A stretch of DNA of 6,825 bases from NCBI GenBank assembly GCA_005877965.1, contig VBNP01000172.1, positions 1 through 6,825 on the forward strand, written 5' to 3'. Made by a program: the position numbers and the translations under genes. This stretch comes from Gammaproteobacteria bacterium. GTDB lineage: Bacteria; Pseudomonadota; Gammaproteobacteria; Steroidobacterales; Steroidobacteraceae. The notes beneath the pieces were generated by a model, which saw nothing but the letters and a program-made list of their open reading frames with translations, searched no databases and had not been told where the DNA came from. Every line of letters begins with the position of its first letter. Position 1 is the first letter of the stretch. This document shows, one piece after another, positions 6,635 to 6,825 of this stretch.

Positions 6635-6647
6635 CAGCGGCACGGCC

Positions 6648-6825
6648 TCAGGCGCTCCCGCTTCCGGCCCACGCCGGTGCGAACAGCCGCGCGCGGTAGT
6701 GGCGCAGCTCACGGATCGATTCGTGGATGTCCGCGTGCGCGAGGTGAGTCCCCTGCTTGGCGAAACTCTCGGCCACGGCCGGCGCCCAGCGGCGCGCCAG
6801 CTCCTTCAGCGTGCTGACGTCCAGA
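6648..6825 (-). CDS. orn: Oligoribonuclease, C-terminal 58 residues (5' end outside window)
   Basis: A DEDDh-family 3'-5' exoribonuclease that finishes RNA decay by cleaving very short oligoribonucleotides, including the linear dinucleotide from cyclic di-GMP; cytoplasmic dimer. Reading begins at codon 6824-6822 and the visible part starts LDVSTLKELARRWAP, near-identical to the E. coli Orn region as I recall it. It continues FAKQGTHLAHADIHESIRELRHYR. The His of GTH and the Asp five residues later (HADI) fit the last two catalytic positions of the DEDDh site. The family often has DD before the isoleucine; here it is AD, with the catalytic Asp kept. The tail RLFAPAWAGSGSA is a few residues longer than in E. 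coli. The stop TGA is at 6650-6648. The earlier catalytic residues lie outside the window. It is convergent with ppsA across the GFA remnant. Confidence 0.93.
   Translation of the reverse strand, partial: LDVSTLKELARRWAPAVAESFAKQGTHLAHADIHESIRELRHYRARLFAPAWAGSGSA

Noticed and set aside
6611..6817. 68-codon plus-strand frame after ppsA
   Set aside because: It lies over the GFA remnant and the orn 3' end, both recognised on the minus strand, and has no motif of its own.

Overview
This is a high-GC chromosomal window. Every gene in it that I recognise is a housekeeping gene. Most are proteobacterial families, and three of them point to a gammaproteobacterium: a tail-specific protease with the long Prc/Tsp C-terminal domain, a DUF1249 (YqiB-like) protein and oligoribonuclease. 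I cannot place it more finely. I see no rRNA, tRNA, CRISPR array, insertion sequence or phage gene.

Layout. Bases 1-1506 (+) hold the 3' part of prc, a periplasmic C-terminal processing protease whose start lies before the window. It converges on a minus-strand pair, DUF1249 (3145 to 2648) followed by an unrecognised coiled-coil protein (2619 to 1555). A strong GC hairpin sits between the two stop codons. Upstream of that pair, also on the minus strand, is ppsR (4097 to 3276). It is divergent from ppsA (4203-6524, +), with about 105 bp between their starts. Past ppsA lie a minus-strand remnant of a GFA-family gene (6634 to about 6525) and the 3' end of orn (6825 to 6648).

How the genes work together. 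ppsA encodes phosphoenolpyruvate synthase, the entry step of gluconeogenesis from pyruvate. ppsR encodes the bifunctional kinase/phosphorylase known to switch PpsA off and on through a threonine two residues before the catalytic histidine. Both the threonine (T395) and the histidine (H397) are present. The shared intergenic region, with small inverted and direct repeats, is the natural place for common control. The other genes are unrelated neighbours: protein quality control (prc), RNA turnover (orn) and two uncharacterised proteins.

Most notable points. (1) PpsA appears to lack about 18 conserved residues at the junction of its ATP-binding and phosphohistidine domains, exactly where the DNA carries a perfect 14-bp palindrome. 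(2) A GFA-family gene is decayed, cut off by the ppsA end and missing a zinc-ligand cysteine. (3) The coiled-coil protein paired with DUF1249 is of unknown function. No clearly new multi-gene system is visible.
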